A stretch of 34,333 bases of DNA from Gammaproteobacteria bacterium (lineage in GTDB: Bacteria; Pseudomonadota; Gammaproteobacteria; Chromatiales; Chromatiaceae), in assembly GCA_011389885.1 (NCBI GenBank), contig JAABTK010000053.1, forward strand, positions 1 to 34,333, written 5' to 3'. The notes below the pieces were generated by a model. That model was not told the DNA's origin. It saw nothing but the letters and a program-made list of their open reading frames with translations, and ran no database searches. Shown here in pieces: positions 1 to 7,397 of this stretch (position 1 is the first letter of the stretch; each line of letters begins with the position of its first letter). Both the position numbers and the translations under genes were made by a program.

Positions 1-2
1 CC

Positions 3-317
3 GACCCGCACCCCAACGCCTTCGGCTTCGCCCTCGCGGACTACCTGGAGCTGCTGGACTGGACCGGCCGGGCGGTGCGAAACGACAAGCGCGGGGCCAT
101 CGATTCGGAGATTCCGCCGATACTGGAGCGCCTGGGCCTGGATCCCGAGGGCTTCTTAAATCAAACGGCGGGCCGAGGCCGATTCGGCCGACTCACGGCC
201 CTGGGACGGGTGGACCGGATCAAGCAGGCCGCCGACGGATTCGGCCGGAAATTCCTGCGGGGCATCGGCGAGGCCCGAAGGCTCTACAGTCGGCCGGCGA
301 CGGTTTTGCCGTCGTAA
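3..317 (+). CDS. IS200-like (REP-associated type) transposase, C-terminal fragment cut by the window edge
   Basis: The frame is open from the first bases of the window, so the gene begins upstream and only about 104 residues are visible. The segment DYLELLDWTGRAVRNDKRG followed by IPPILERLGLDPEGFL resembles the conserved C-terminal tail of the roughly 300-residue IS200-like Y1 transposases common in gammaproteobacteria, many of them of the RAYT type that act on REP palindromes. The catalytic HUH and tyrosine motifs would lie upstream and cannot be checked, so it may be intact or decayed. An internal GTG at 75 gives only an 80-residue protein and is not a likely start. Palindromic and GTACATG repeats follow within 500 bp, which fits this family. 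The call rests on recognising the tail motif only. Confidence 0.7.
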   Translation, partial: DPHPNAFGFALADYLELLDWTGRAVRNDKRGAIDSEIPPILERLGLDPEGFLNQTAGRGRFGRLTALGRVDRIKQAADGFGRKFLRGIGEARRLYSRPATVLPS

Positions 318-630
318 TCGGGAGCCGCTGGGAGGGCCGGGTTTGGAATACAGGTGACTCCCGGACCAACTGGTGACGCTGCCGCCGCCGTGTCGCCCAT
401 ACCCTCAGCGTGGCATAGGCGTAGCCAGAGACCGTCTGCTCCCCTCTTGATTCCCCAGCCCGGCCACATCCGGAGAATTAAGCCTGGTGGGATTTAAGTG
501 AATCCGCTCCCGTTGCCCCCAATCCAGTAACTAGAACTTGGGTGTCGCCGTAGTTCACCGCATAGTTCCATGGTACAACTTGGGTGTCCCGCATACTGCA
601 TACTTCGCATACTTCCAGAACTTGGGTGTC

Positions 631-800
631 CCCGTACATTTCCGTACATTCTTCTGCCCGTACATGCCTGCCGTCCCCGTACATGCCGCCCGTACATGCC
701 GGGTGTCCCCGTATCCCCGCCGTATCCCCGTACATGTCCCCGTACATGGCCCCGTACATGCCGTACATGGCCCCGCACATGTGTCCCCGTACATGGCCGG
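631..800 (+). repeat. Degenerate GTACATG tandem array
   Basis: The hexamer GTACAT occurs ten times between 634 and 794, mostly as CCCCGTACATGGCCCC-like units with variable spacing, mixed with GTGTCCCC and CCGTATCCCC pieces. GTACAT is close to self-complementary (core GTAC), so the array could form many small hairpins. It lies just downstream of an IS200-like transposase fragment. The units are too short and irregular for CRISPR. Confidence 0.75.
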
Positions 801-819
801 ACTAGAGCCCGGACTCTGC
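797..819. repeat. REP-like palindrome, copy 1
   Basis: CCGGACTAGAGCCCGGACTC is an imperfect palindrome (CCGG-GC arms around a short A/G-rich centre). Related copies lie at 3284-3304 (CCGGACCAAAGCCCGGACTC) and 16431-16450 (CCAGACTAAAGTCTGGACTC), all followed by the same GGACTC tail. Confidence 0.5.
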
Positions 820-907
820 GGGAGGGTCCCGTGCCGAGTCTGGCGGGCGGCGCCGTTTCTGTGGGATTATACGCGGCCTGATCGGATAAAGAAGAAAGCG
901 CCCCGCT

Positions 908-1537
908 ATGAGCGATACCGACGACGAGCTGGTCCGGGTGACCATTAACGGCAAGGAGATCCGCGCCCCGGGCAATCTTTCCACCATTCAGGCCCTGTGG
1001 TTTGCGGGCTATCCGCGGGTGAAGGGCGTGGGGTGTCTGGAGGGGGTGTGCGGTTCCTGCCGCATCCTGGTGCGACGCAAGGACAGCCCCGAGGTGGCTA
1101 TGGCGCTGGGTTGTCAGACCCTGATCGAGGACGGCATGGAGGTGCATTTCCTGGTCTTTCCCACGCCTACGCATCACGCCTATCAACTGGACGAGATCGC
1201 CAATTCCTGGGAGGTGCAGGCCCAGTTCCACCGCATCTTCCCCGAGGCGGTGCATTGCCGCCATTGCCATGGCTGTGATGTGTCCTGCCCCAAGGGGATC
1301 GAGGTGGAGAAGGGGGTGGAGCTGGCGGGCAAGGGGCGCTTTCGCGAGGCCAGCGAGCTGTTCGTGGCGTGCGTGATGTGCGATTTTTGCATGACCGCCT
1401 GCCCCGAGCATATCGCGCCCAATCATTTGGGGCTGTTCGCGCGTCGGGTTACGGCCTATTTCCATATCCGCCCCTCCAACCTGATTAGCCGGTTGGAAGA
1501 ATTGCGGCGTAACGAACATCCAATTCGGACCGACTGA
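908..1537 (+). CDS. Fumarate-reductase-type iron-sulfur subunit (2Fe-2S plus two 4Fe-4S)
   Basis: This 209-residue protein looks like the electron-transfer subunit of a soluble fumarate-reductase-like enzyme. Residues 8-85 form a plant-type ferredoxin domain with likely 2Fe-2S ligands C43, C48, C51 and C69. Residues 110-170 carry two CxxCxxCxxxCP motifs (C117/120/123/127 and C155/158/161/165), typical of an alpha-helical dicluster domain. Classical SdhB/FrdB has a 3Fe-4S site in its third position; here both distal motifs have four cysteines, so two 4Fe-4S clusters are expected. It lacks the CCG domains of HdrB or TfrB. The next gene, a fumarate-reductase-like flavoprotein, starts 3 bases after the stop, so the two are almost certainly translated together. 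No membrane-anchor gene (sdhC/D, frdC/D) is nearby. The ATG at 908 has only a weak purine-rich ribosome site. The exact substrate is unknown. Confidence 0.85.
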   Translation: MSDTDDELVRVTINGKEIRAPGNLSTIQALWFAGYPRVKGVGCLEGVCGSCRILVRRKDSPEVAMALGCQTLIEDGMEVHFLVFPTPTHHAYQLDEIANSWEVQAQFHRIFPEAVHCRHCHGCDVSCPKGIEVEKGVELAGKGRFREASELFVACVMCDFCMTACPEHIAPNHLGLFARRVTAYFHIRPSNLISRLEELRRNEHPIRTD

Positions 1538-1540
1538 GCC

Positions 1541-3163
1541 ATGGCCCAAGGCACCCCTTATGCGGCGGCCCTTGCGGCCTATCGCCCGCAGGCGCAACGG
1601 CCCCTGGCGCCCCAAACCCTGTCCGGCGAGGCGCTGCTCAAGGCCTTTCACCCGGATTATTACGCCGGCTCCCTGGCGCCGTTGCAGGTGGGGCCGAACC
1701 AGGGCGAGATGTGCCACCGGCAATTGGCCCAGGTGCTGCAAGCCGATGCCCGCATCGACGAGGCGGACCTGGCCGGGGCGCCGGTGCTGGAGACGGGTAT
1801 CCTGGTGATCGGCGGCGGCGGGGCGGGCTGCGCCGCGGCGTTGGCGGCGCGTCAGGCCGGGGCCAAGGTGACCCTGGCCACCAAGCTGCGCCTGGGCGAC
1901 AGCAATACGGTGATGGCCGAGGGCGGGATTCAGGCCTCCATCGCCCCGGCCGACACCCCGCAACAGCACTACGACGACACCATGCGCGCCGGCCGCCGCC
2001 TGGGGGACAAGCGGTTGGTGGCGCGCATGGCGATGGAGGCGCCGGAGGTGATCCGCTGGCTGATCCAGCAGGGCATGCAGTTCGACCTGGATCAGTACGG
2101 CGACATCCTGTTGCGCCGCGCCGGCGGCGCCAGTGCCGAGCGCGTGGCCTATTATCGCGACTACACCGGTTTGGAGATGATGCGGGTGCTGCGCGAGTCG
2201 GTGCTCAACAGCAATATCCAGGTGTTGGACTACTCGCCGGCGGTGGAGTTATTGTCCAACGAGTTGGGCCACTGCGCCGGGGCGGTGCTCAGCTCGCTGA
2301 AGGACTGCTCCTATATCATGGTCAAGGCCAAGTCGGTAATCCTGGCCACCGGCGGCATCGGCCGTATGCATATCAACGGCTTTCCCACCTCCAATCACTT
2401 CGGGGCCACCGGCGATGGGCTGGTGCTGGCCTATCGGCTGGGGGCCAAGCTGGTCGATTTGGACTCCTATCAATATCATCCCTCCGGCCTGGCCTACCCC
2501 CAACACCTGGCCGGCTCGCTGATCACCGAGGGCGTGCGCTCGGCCGGGGCCTACCTGCTGAACGCCCGGGGCGAGCGCTTCATCGACGAATTGAAGCCGC
2601 GAGATCAGGTTTCTTCCGCCATCCTGCGCGAGTGCGCCGAGGGCCGGGGCGTGGCGGCGGGCGAGGCCCAGGGCATTTGGCTGGACACCCCGGGGGTGGA
2701 GCTGCGCCAGCCGGGCCTGCTGAAGGAACGCTTCCCGAAGCTTGTGGATTTGGGCAAGAAATCCGACGTGAACCCGCTCACCACGCCGCTGTTGATCTAT
2801 CCCACCCTGCATTACCAAAATGGCGGCGCGCGCATCGACGAGCACGGCCGCTCCACGGCGCCGGGGCTCTACTGCGTGGGCGAGGTGAGCGGCGGCATTC
2901 ACGGCAAGAACCGCCTCATGGGCAATTCGCTGATGGACATTATCTGCTTCGGCCGCCGCGCCGGGGCGCATGCCGCCGAGCGCTGCCACCTAATGAGCCA
3001 CAAGCGGGTTTCTTTGGAACACCTCAGCCGGGTGCGCCGCGAGCTGGCCCTGGCCGAGCTGCCGCTGGATATCAAGGGGCCGATGCTGTTCCCCGAGTGC
3101 GCCAAGCCCGAAAAAGACTCGGACTACGACGGGCTGCGGCGAAATCGGGGGCCTGAAGGATGA
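1541..3163 (+). CDS. FAD-dependent fumarate reductase/succinate dehydrogenase-like flavoprotein
   Basis: This 540-residue protein belongs to the SdhA/FrdA/NadB flavoprotein superfamily. About 85 N-terminal residues precede the Rossmann motif ILVIGGGGAGCAAAL (residues 87-101). The segment that holds the covalent-FAD histidine in SdhA (SHTVAAQGG-like) reads SNTVMAEGG near residue 121, so the FAD is expected to be non-covalent, as in NadB and soluble fumarate reductases. H313 in HPSG and R333 in TEGVRSAG match the substrate-binding His and proton-shuttling Arg regions of FrdA. The C-terminal part has the usual GLYCVGEVSGGIHGKNRLMG nucleotide-binding segment. It is coupled to the iron-sulfur gene just upstream. 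NadB is an alternative superfamily member, but a partner iron-sulfur subunit and the N-terminal extension argue against it. I infer fumarate (or a similar enoate) reduction; the direction and substrate are not proven. Confidence 0.8.
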   Translation: MAQGTPYAAALAAYRPQAQRPLAPQTLSGEALLKAFHPDYYAGSLAPLQVGPNQGEMCHRQLAQVLQADARIDEADLAGAPVLETGILVIGGGGAGCAAALAARQAGAKVTLATKLRLGDSNTVMAEGGIQASIAPADTPQQHYDDTMRAGRRLGDKRLVARMAMEAPEVIRWLIQQGMQFDLDQYGDILLRRAGGASAERVAYYRDYTGLEMMRVLRESVLNSNIQVLDYSPAVELLSNELGHCAGAVLSSLKDCSYIMVKAKSVILATGGIGRMHINGFPTSNHFGATGDGLVLAYRLGAKLVDLDSYQYHPSGLAYPQHLAGSLITEGVRSAGAYLLNARGERFIDELKPRDQVSSAILRECAEGRGVAAGEAQGIWLDTPGVELRQPGLLKERFPKLVDLGKKSDVNPLTTPLLIYPTLHYQNGGARIDEHGRSTAPGLYCVGEVSGGIHGKNRLMGNSLMDIICFGRRAGAHAAERCHLMSHKRVSLEHLSRVRRELALAELPLDIKGPMLFPECAKPEKDSDYDGLRRNRGPEG

Positions 3164-3528
3164 GGGGTTTTTATAACGCAAAGGGCGCAGAGGGGGGCGC
3201 AAAGGGCGCAAAGCGGATTTGTTTTTTTCGGCCTCCGCGGGCGCAGCGTTCAAACGCCGAGCCGCGGTCTTTTGCGGTCCATACCGGACCAAAGCCCGGA
3301 CTCCGAGCGGCTGCGGCTTGGCGTTGGAGTACACGCCTTGGCGTGTGCGCGCCTGTACTTTCACAGTAAAGCCTCAACCTCCATGGATGGAAAAGCAGGG
3401 CGCTGTGCCGCAAAAAACACCTTCGCGCCCTTCGCGCCCTTCGCGCCCTTCGCGCCCTTCGCGCCGCCTTCGCGCCGCCTTGGCGTCCTTTGCGTTATCT
3501 GTTCATGCAACCACCTGGAGCAAGCCCC
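3164..3528. repeat. Intergenic repeat element with inverted ends and 9-bp tandem repeats
   Basis: This 365-base gap has no gene. Its edges are inverted copies: ATAACGCAAAGGGCGC at the left (about 3172) and, at the right, GCGTCCTTTGCGTTAT ending at 3499. The left arm continues GCAGAGGGGGGCGCAAAGG; the right arm contains five perfect 9-bp units CTTCGCGCC (3421-3465) followed by looser copies. A REP-like palindrome lies inside at 3284-3304. The left arm matches, in inverted orientation, the element between gatA and gatB (16465-16507). It separates two genes of an apparent redox operon. Confidence 0.7.
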
Positions 3529-4773
3529 ATGAAACCGCTGAATTATGTGTTGCTGCGTCAGGAGATCCGGGTGGGGCCGGATCTGGGGGCCTGGCTGGCC
3601 CAGGGCGGCGGCGAGGGGTTGGAGCAGGCGCTGGCGGACCCCGCGGCTCTGATTCCGCTGATCGAGGCGGCGGACCTGCGGGGCCTCGGCGGCAGCGGTT
3701 TCCCCGCCCACCGCAAGTGGCGCTTTATGGCCGAAAGCGGGCCGGCGGCGGCCAAGTACCTTATCGTTAACGGCAACGAGGACGAGCCCGGCACCTTCAA
3801 GGACCGGCTGTTGTTGGACGAGACGCCGCATCAGGTGATTGAGGGCGCGCTCATCGCCGCGGCGGCGGTGGGGGCCACGCAGGTTCTGTTCTACATCAAC
3901 CCCGCCATCACCCAGGGCCTGCGGCATATCCGTAAGGCGGTGAAGCAGTGGCAGGAGTCGGGGCTGCTGGAGCGCTACGGCCGGCCCATCGAACTCAAGG
4001 TGCATCCGAGTTCGGGCCACTACATCGGCGGCGAGGAGACCGCGGCCATCTCCTCGGTGGAGGGCGGCTTTCCGTTCCCCAAGGTCAAGCCGCCCTATCC
4101 GGCGGAAAAGGGCGTGCATGGCCACCCGACCCTAATCAATAACGTAGAGACCCTGTCCAATGTGTCGCATATCGTGCGCCGCGGGGCGCCGTGGTTTCGC
4201 GATCTGGGCCTCGGCGCCGCCTCGGGCGCCAAGCTCTACTGTTTGAGCGGCGACGTGCTCAGGCCGGGGGTCTACGAGCTACCCATGGGCACGCCGCTGG
4301 CCGAGCTGGTGTACCAGCACGGCAATGGCCTGTTGCTGGACAAAAAGCTCAAGGCCGTGTTTACCGGCGGCCCCTCCAACACCATCCTCACCGCCAAGGA
4401 TCTGGACGTGGCGTTGGACTTCGAGTCGGTGCTCCAGCGCCGCGCCCGCCTGGGCACCGGGGCCATGATCGTGGTCTCTCACGGCACCGGCATCGTCAAG
4501 CGCGTCACCGAGTACCTGAACTTCTTCGCCGCCTCCTCCTGCGGCCAATGCCCGTCGTGCAAGACCGGCACCTATTATGCGGCGCTGCTGCTGCGCAAGA
4601 TCGACACCGGCCAGGGCTCCCGCGCGGATCTCGAATCCCTGCAAAACCTCTGCCGCATCCTGCCCGGCTCCGGCCGCTGCCACCTGCCAGACGGCGCTAT
4701 TGCGGTGCTAAGGAGTTCGCTGGATCAGTTTATGCCCGAGTACGAGCAGGCCATCGGCGGCCGACGGCCGTAG
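3529..4773 (+). CDS. NuoF-like NADH dehydrogenase subunit (51-kDa family)
   Basis: This 414-residue protein resembles NuoF/HoxF-type diaphorase subunits, which bind FMN and NAD(H) and feed electrons to iron-sulfur clusters. The glycine-rich loop LRGLGGSGFPAHRKW lies near residues 50-64, followed by NGNEDEPGTFKDR for FMN/NADH binding, GGEETAAISSVEG, an SLBB region, and a C-terminal 4Fe-4S motif SSCGQCPSCKTGT with the fourth Cys in GSGRCHLPDG. It lacks the N-terminal thioredoxin-like (NuoE) domain. The ATG at 3529 is preferred because GGAG at 3517-3520 sits 8 bases upstream; the frame is also open to a TTG at 3490. No other complex I genes are nearby, so it likely serves the fumarate-reductase-like pair upstream as an NAD(P)H input module. 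That partnership is inferred from position. Confidence 0.85.
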   Translation: MKPLNYVLLRQEIRVGPDLGAWLAQGGGEGLEQALADPAALIPLIEAADLRGLGGSGFPAHRKWRFMAESGPAAAKYLIVNGNEDEPGTFKDRLLLDETPHQVIEGALIAAAAVGATQVLFYINPAITQGLRHIRKAVKQWQESGLLERYGRPIELKVHPSSGHYIGGEETAAISSVEGGFPFPKVKPPYPAEKGVHGHPTLINNVETLSNVSHIVRRGAPWFRDLGLGAASGAKLYCLSGDVLRPGVYELPMGTPLAELVYQHGNGLLLDKKLKAVFTGGPSNTILTAKDLDVALDFESVLQRRARLGTGAMIVVSHGTGIVKRVTEYLNFFAASSCGQCPSCKTGTYYAALLLRKIDTGQGSRADLESLQNLCRILPGSGRCHLPDGAIAVLRSSLDQFMPEYEQAIGGRRP

Positions 4774-4869
4774 CCCGCGTGAATTCCACCCCCGGAATTG
4801 GTGCTGTAAAGGCCGCGAACGGCGCTTATAATCGGCGCTAAACCCCTGTTTGCCGTGTTGTCGTCTGCC

Positions 4870-5721
4870 ATGCCCATGCCCCGCCTATTCGTAAACGCCC
4901 TAACCCATTTGGATGTGTCCCTGTTCGACCCCGAGGCGGGCCTAGTTGGGATGACCTGGCTGGCGGACGTGGAGCTGGGCGGCGATTTGGACGAGCAGGG
5001 CATGGTGCTGGACTTCGGGACGGTGAAGCAGGCCGTGAAGCGGCGCATCGATCAGGAGTTCGATCACCGTTTGCTGGTGCCGACCGGTTTTCTCGGCTGT
5101 GCGCTGGATCAGGCCGCAGGCCTGGCCGAGGTGGAGTGGCGGACCGCGGACGGCGGGCGGTGGCGACACCAGGGGCCGGCGGCGGCGGTGCGTGAGATTG
5201 CGGCCGAGCGGGCGGAGGCGTCGGTGCTGGAGCAGGCGATTACGGCGGATTTGAGGGCGGTGCTGCCGGGCAATGTGCGAACGGTAGGGGTGCGGCTGCG
5301 GCCGGAGACGGACCCCGCGGCGGTGTTCTTTCGCTACAGCCACGGCCTGAAGCGGCACGGCGGCAACTGCCAGCGCATTGCCCACGGCCACCGCTCGCGC
5401 CTGGAGATTTTCCGCAACGGGGCGCGGGACTCGGCGCTGGAGCGGGCCTGGGGGGCGCGCTGGCGGGATATCTACCTCGCCCAGCGGGAGGATTTGGCGG
5501 GCGCAACGGATGGGCGTTTGATCTTCGATTACCAGGCCGGTCAAGGCGATTTTCGGCTCGAACTGCCGGCGGATCGCTGCTATCTGACCGATCAGCCCAC
5601 CACCATCGAGAACCTCGCGAGCCACCTGGCCGCAAGGCTGAAGGCGGCCGAACCCGAGGCCCGTTTCGCCGTGCGCCTGTACGAGGGCGTGGACAAGGGC
5701 GCGGCGGTGGAGACGGAATGA
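4870..5721 (+). CDS. 6-pyruvoyl-tetrahydropterin synthase (QueD/PTPS)-like double-domain protein
   Basis: The 283-residue protein looks like two tandem T-folds of the PTPS/QueD family, which convert dihydroneopterin triphosphate to tetrahydropterins. The first half has LTHLDVSLFDPEAGLVG and MVLDFGTVKQAVKRRID followed by a DHRLLVP motif, but no zinc histidines. The second half holds a plausible zinc site: SHGLKRHGGNCQ followed by HGHRSRLEI near residue 170, matching the C-x(n)-HGHNY pattern, and PTTIENLASHLAARL followed by VRLYEG, matching the family's C-terminal glutamate region. So metal-binding and other catalytic residues seem divided between halves. Single-domain family members have 120-140 residues. 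A GTG at 4855 is an alternative start; ATG 4870 and 4876 both fit. No queuosine genes are adjacent, so the pathway is not settled. Confidence 0.7.
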   Translation: MPMPRLFVNALTHLDVSLFDPEAGLVGMTWLADVELGGDLDEQGMVLDFGTVKQAVKRRIDQEFDHRLLVPTGFLGCALDQAAGLAEVEWRTADGGRWRHQGPAAAVREIAAERAEASVLEQAITADLRAVLPGNVRTVGVRLRPETDPAAVFFRYSHGLKRHGGNCQRIAHGHRSRLEIFRNGARDSALERAWGARWRDIYLAQREDLAGATDGRLIFDYQAGQGDFRLELPADRCYLTDQPTTIENLASHLAARLKAAEPEARFAVRLYEGVDKGAAVETE

Positions 5722-5779
5722 TTCGAGTGATTGCAACGCGCGGCTTGAGACCGGGGCTGAAGGTCGCTATGCTCTGCTA

Positions 5780-6247
5780 ATGAATGGTTTAATTGTTTTT
5801 TTAGCGATCTTCGTCGGCCTGCCGCTGTTCGAGCTGTATTGGTTGATTGAGGTGGGGCAGGAAATCGGCGCCTTGCCGACGATTCTGCTGACCGTGGTCA
5901 CCGCAGTGGTCGGGGGCGCGCTGGTGCGGTATCAGGGGTTTTCCACCCTAATGCGCGTGCAGCACGCGCTGGAGCGCGGCGAGGTCCCCGCGTTGGAGAT
6001 GGTCGAGGGCTTCATCCTGCTGCTGTGCGGGCTGCTGCTGCTGCTGCCGGGCTTCTTTACCGACATCCTGGGCTTTCTGGCCCTAATTCCGCCGCTGCGG
6101 CGATTGGCGATTATCGCCTTCGCGCGCGCCCGCGGGGTGATGGGGCCGATCCCGGACCCGGCGCAGCGCCCGCCGCAAGATCAGCAGCAGAAGACCTTGG
6201 AGGGCGAATACTGGCGCGAGGACGACGACGACCGGCCCGGCGGCTGA
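5780..6247 (+). CDS. fxsA: FxsA family inner-membrane protein
   Basis: The 155-residue sequence matches the FxsA family, small inner-membrane proteins named because overexpression of the E. coli protein relieves exclusion of phage T7 by the F plasmid; their normal role is unknown. Hydrophobic segments lie at about residues 4-22, 30-48 and 74-100, with the family features GLPLFELYWLIEVG near the start, VGGALVRYQGFS in the middle and LLLLPGFFTDILGFLALIP before the cytoplasmic tail. The tail is charged (DEQ-rich, ends EDDDDRPGG). In many genomes fxsA is next to groESL; that is not so here. The ATG at 5780 gives a start that fits family length. Confidence 0.9.
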   Translation: MNGLIVFLAIFVGLPLFELYWLIEVGQEIGALPTILLTVVTAVVGGALVRYQGFSTLMRVQHALERGEVPALEMVEGFILLLCGLLLLLPGFFTDILGFLALIPPLRRLAIIAFARARGVMGPIPDPAQRPPQDQQQKTLEGEYWREDDDDRPGG

Positions 6248-6608
6248 CGGCCCGGCCTGCCGCCCGGCGGCTGCACCGGTGCGCCTGCCTCAGATAACGG
6301 CTTGCTCTGCATTTCGAGAGCGCCGTTGGGGGCTGCTTTTGAGGTTCAGGCCTTGGCTGGGCTTGGGGGCTTCGTTGGCCTAAGCACTAAGCACTGCCCA
6401 CTAACCACTAACCCACTAACCACTGCCCGCCTCGTTCCTCGGCGCATGCTATTCCCGGCACGCGTCGATCGGCGCCGAAGGCCCTCTCTCGCCAAGACGC
6501 AAAGGGTGCTAAGGAAAAACCTTTGCTTCTCTGCGCCCTCTGCGGTTCTCCGTGTGCTCTGCGTCCCAAGGGCGCCTGGGTTGTTTCCGACACTTAGGCA
6601 CAGCCGTA
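6248..6608. repeat. Composite heptamer-containing intergenic repeat, copy 1
   Basis: No gene is seen. Positions 6315-6383 (CGTTGGGGGC, then CCTTGGCTGG, then GGCTTCGTTGGCCTAA) match the reverse complement of 34116-34191. Next comes a heptamer-like array (TAAGCAC, TAAGCAC, TGCCCAC, TAACCAC and variants, 6381-6425). Then 6461-6545 (CGCGTCGATCGGC, GAAGGCCCTCTC, GACGCAAAG, TTTGCTTCTCTGCGC) matches the reverse complement of 33844-33927. The stretch separates the end of fxsA from the end of the ElyC-like gene on the opposite strand. Confidence 0.7.
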
Positions 6609-7394
6609 CTAGGTCGCCGTTTGGACCCGCTCGCCGCGGCTTTCCTTCCAATCGTTACGCAGGCGATACCACAAGCGGCCCAGCTGTTCGTGCAGGGCCT
6701 GGCTGCTCTCCTTGAGGGCCGCGGCATCGGGCAGCAGGTCGCGAAAGCGCATCCGCTGTTCGGCCTTGAACAGGGTCGGGGCGGGCAGGGCCTCCACCCC
6801 GGCGCGCTTGAAGGCCCGCAGTGCGCGCCGCATGTGGCGCGCATGGGTTACCAACAACACCGGGCCGATACGCTTGCGCTTCAGGATCTTGGCCGTGAAT
6901 AGGGCATTTTCCCGCGTGGTGCGGCTGCGGTCTTCCACCGCCGCCACCCGCACGCCGAATTCCTCGCGCAGTACCTGCGCCGCGAGGCGCGCCTCTGGGA
7001 CATAGGCCTCGCCGGAGCCGCCGGTGGGGATCACCGGCAGATCGGTGCTGCGCGACAACCAAGCGGCATAGCGCAGGCGCTCCAACAACTCCCCGGCGAC
7101 GGTGTCGCCGCCGTATTCGGGGGCGCCGGCATACAGCCCGCCGCCGAGCACCACGATGGCCTCGGCCTGGCGAATGGCGCTTGCGGCCACCGGCTCGATG
7201 CCCTGTTGCGCCCGCTGGGCCAGGGTGCTGGACACCAACGGGGTGCTGAGCAGCCACAGCCCGAGCAGTGCCATGAACACCAGAAAACGGCCGAACCAGC
7301 CCTTGCCGAGGGCGAACCCGAGCAGTGCCAGGATCAACAATCCGCCGGGCGGTAGAATCAGCGGCTTGAGGGTCCAGATGATTTCTTGCAGCAT
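6609..7394 (-). CDS. YdcF/ElyC-like DUF218 membrane protein
   Basis: This 261-residue protein has two N-terminal membrane segments (about residues 15-32 and 37-55) followed by a DUF218 domain. Family landmarks are AIVVLGGGLYAG near residue 79, TGGSGEAYVPEA near 125, the SRTTRENALFTA segment near 158 and LLVTHARHMRRAL near 178. Length and topology match E. coli ElyC (about 259 residues), an envelope factor linked to peptidoglycan precursor recycling at low temperature; other DUF218 proteins (YdcF, SanA) differ in length. The domain probably faces the periplasm. It begins 3 bases after the lipA stop on the same strand and so may be co-transcribed with it. The exact role is not provable here. 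Confidence 0.8.
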   Translation of the reverse strand: MLQEIIWTLKPLILPPGGLLILALLGFALGKGWFGRFLVFMALLGLWLLSTPLVSSTLAQRAQQGIEPVAASAIRQAEAIVVLGGGLYAGAPEYGGDTVAGELLERLRYAAWLSRSTDLPVIPTGGSGEAYVPEARLAAQVLREEFGVRVAAVEDRSRTTRENALFTAKILKRKRIGPVLLVTHARHMRRALRAFKRAGVEALPAPTLFKAEQRMRFRDLLPDAAALKESSQALHEQLGRLWYRLRNDWKESRGERVQTAT

Positions 7395-7397
7395 CGG

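Larger units (their letters stand above)
318..907. other. Repeat-rich intergenic region without a gene
   Basis: No convincing gene lies in these 590 bases. From about 530 the phrase CTTGGGTGTC occurs three times (near 537, 578 and 621) and leads into the GTACATG array at 631-800 and a REP-like palindrome at 797-819. Several reading frames stay open only because the repeats lack stops in them; their translations are low-complexity Tyr-Gly-Asp-Met or Pro-Val-His runs. The promoter for the operon starting at 908 should lie in the last 90 bases, but no clear -35/-10 pair is visible. Confidence 0.6.

Noticed and set aside
494-1969. 491-residue minus-strand frame over the array and the redox genes
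   Set aside because: It is antisense to the iron-sulfur and flavoprotein genes, and its C-terminal part is just the repeat array translated.
3421-3487. Possible CRISPR or coding Phe-Ala-Pro repeat
   Set aside because: The units are 9 bases without spacers, and the frame is only open because of the repeat; no protein homology or start is evident.
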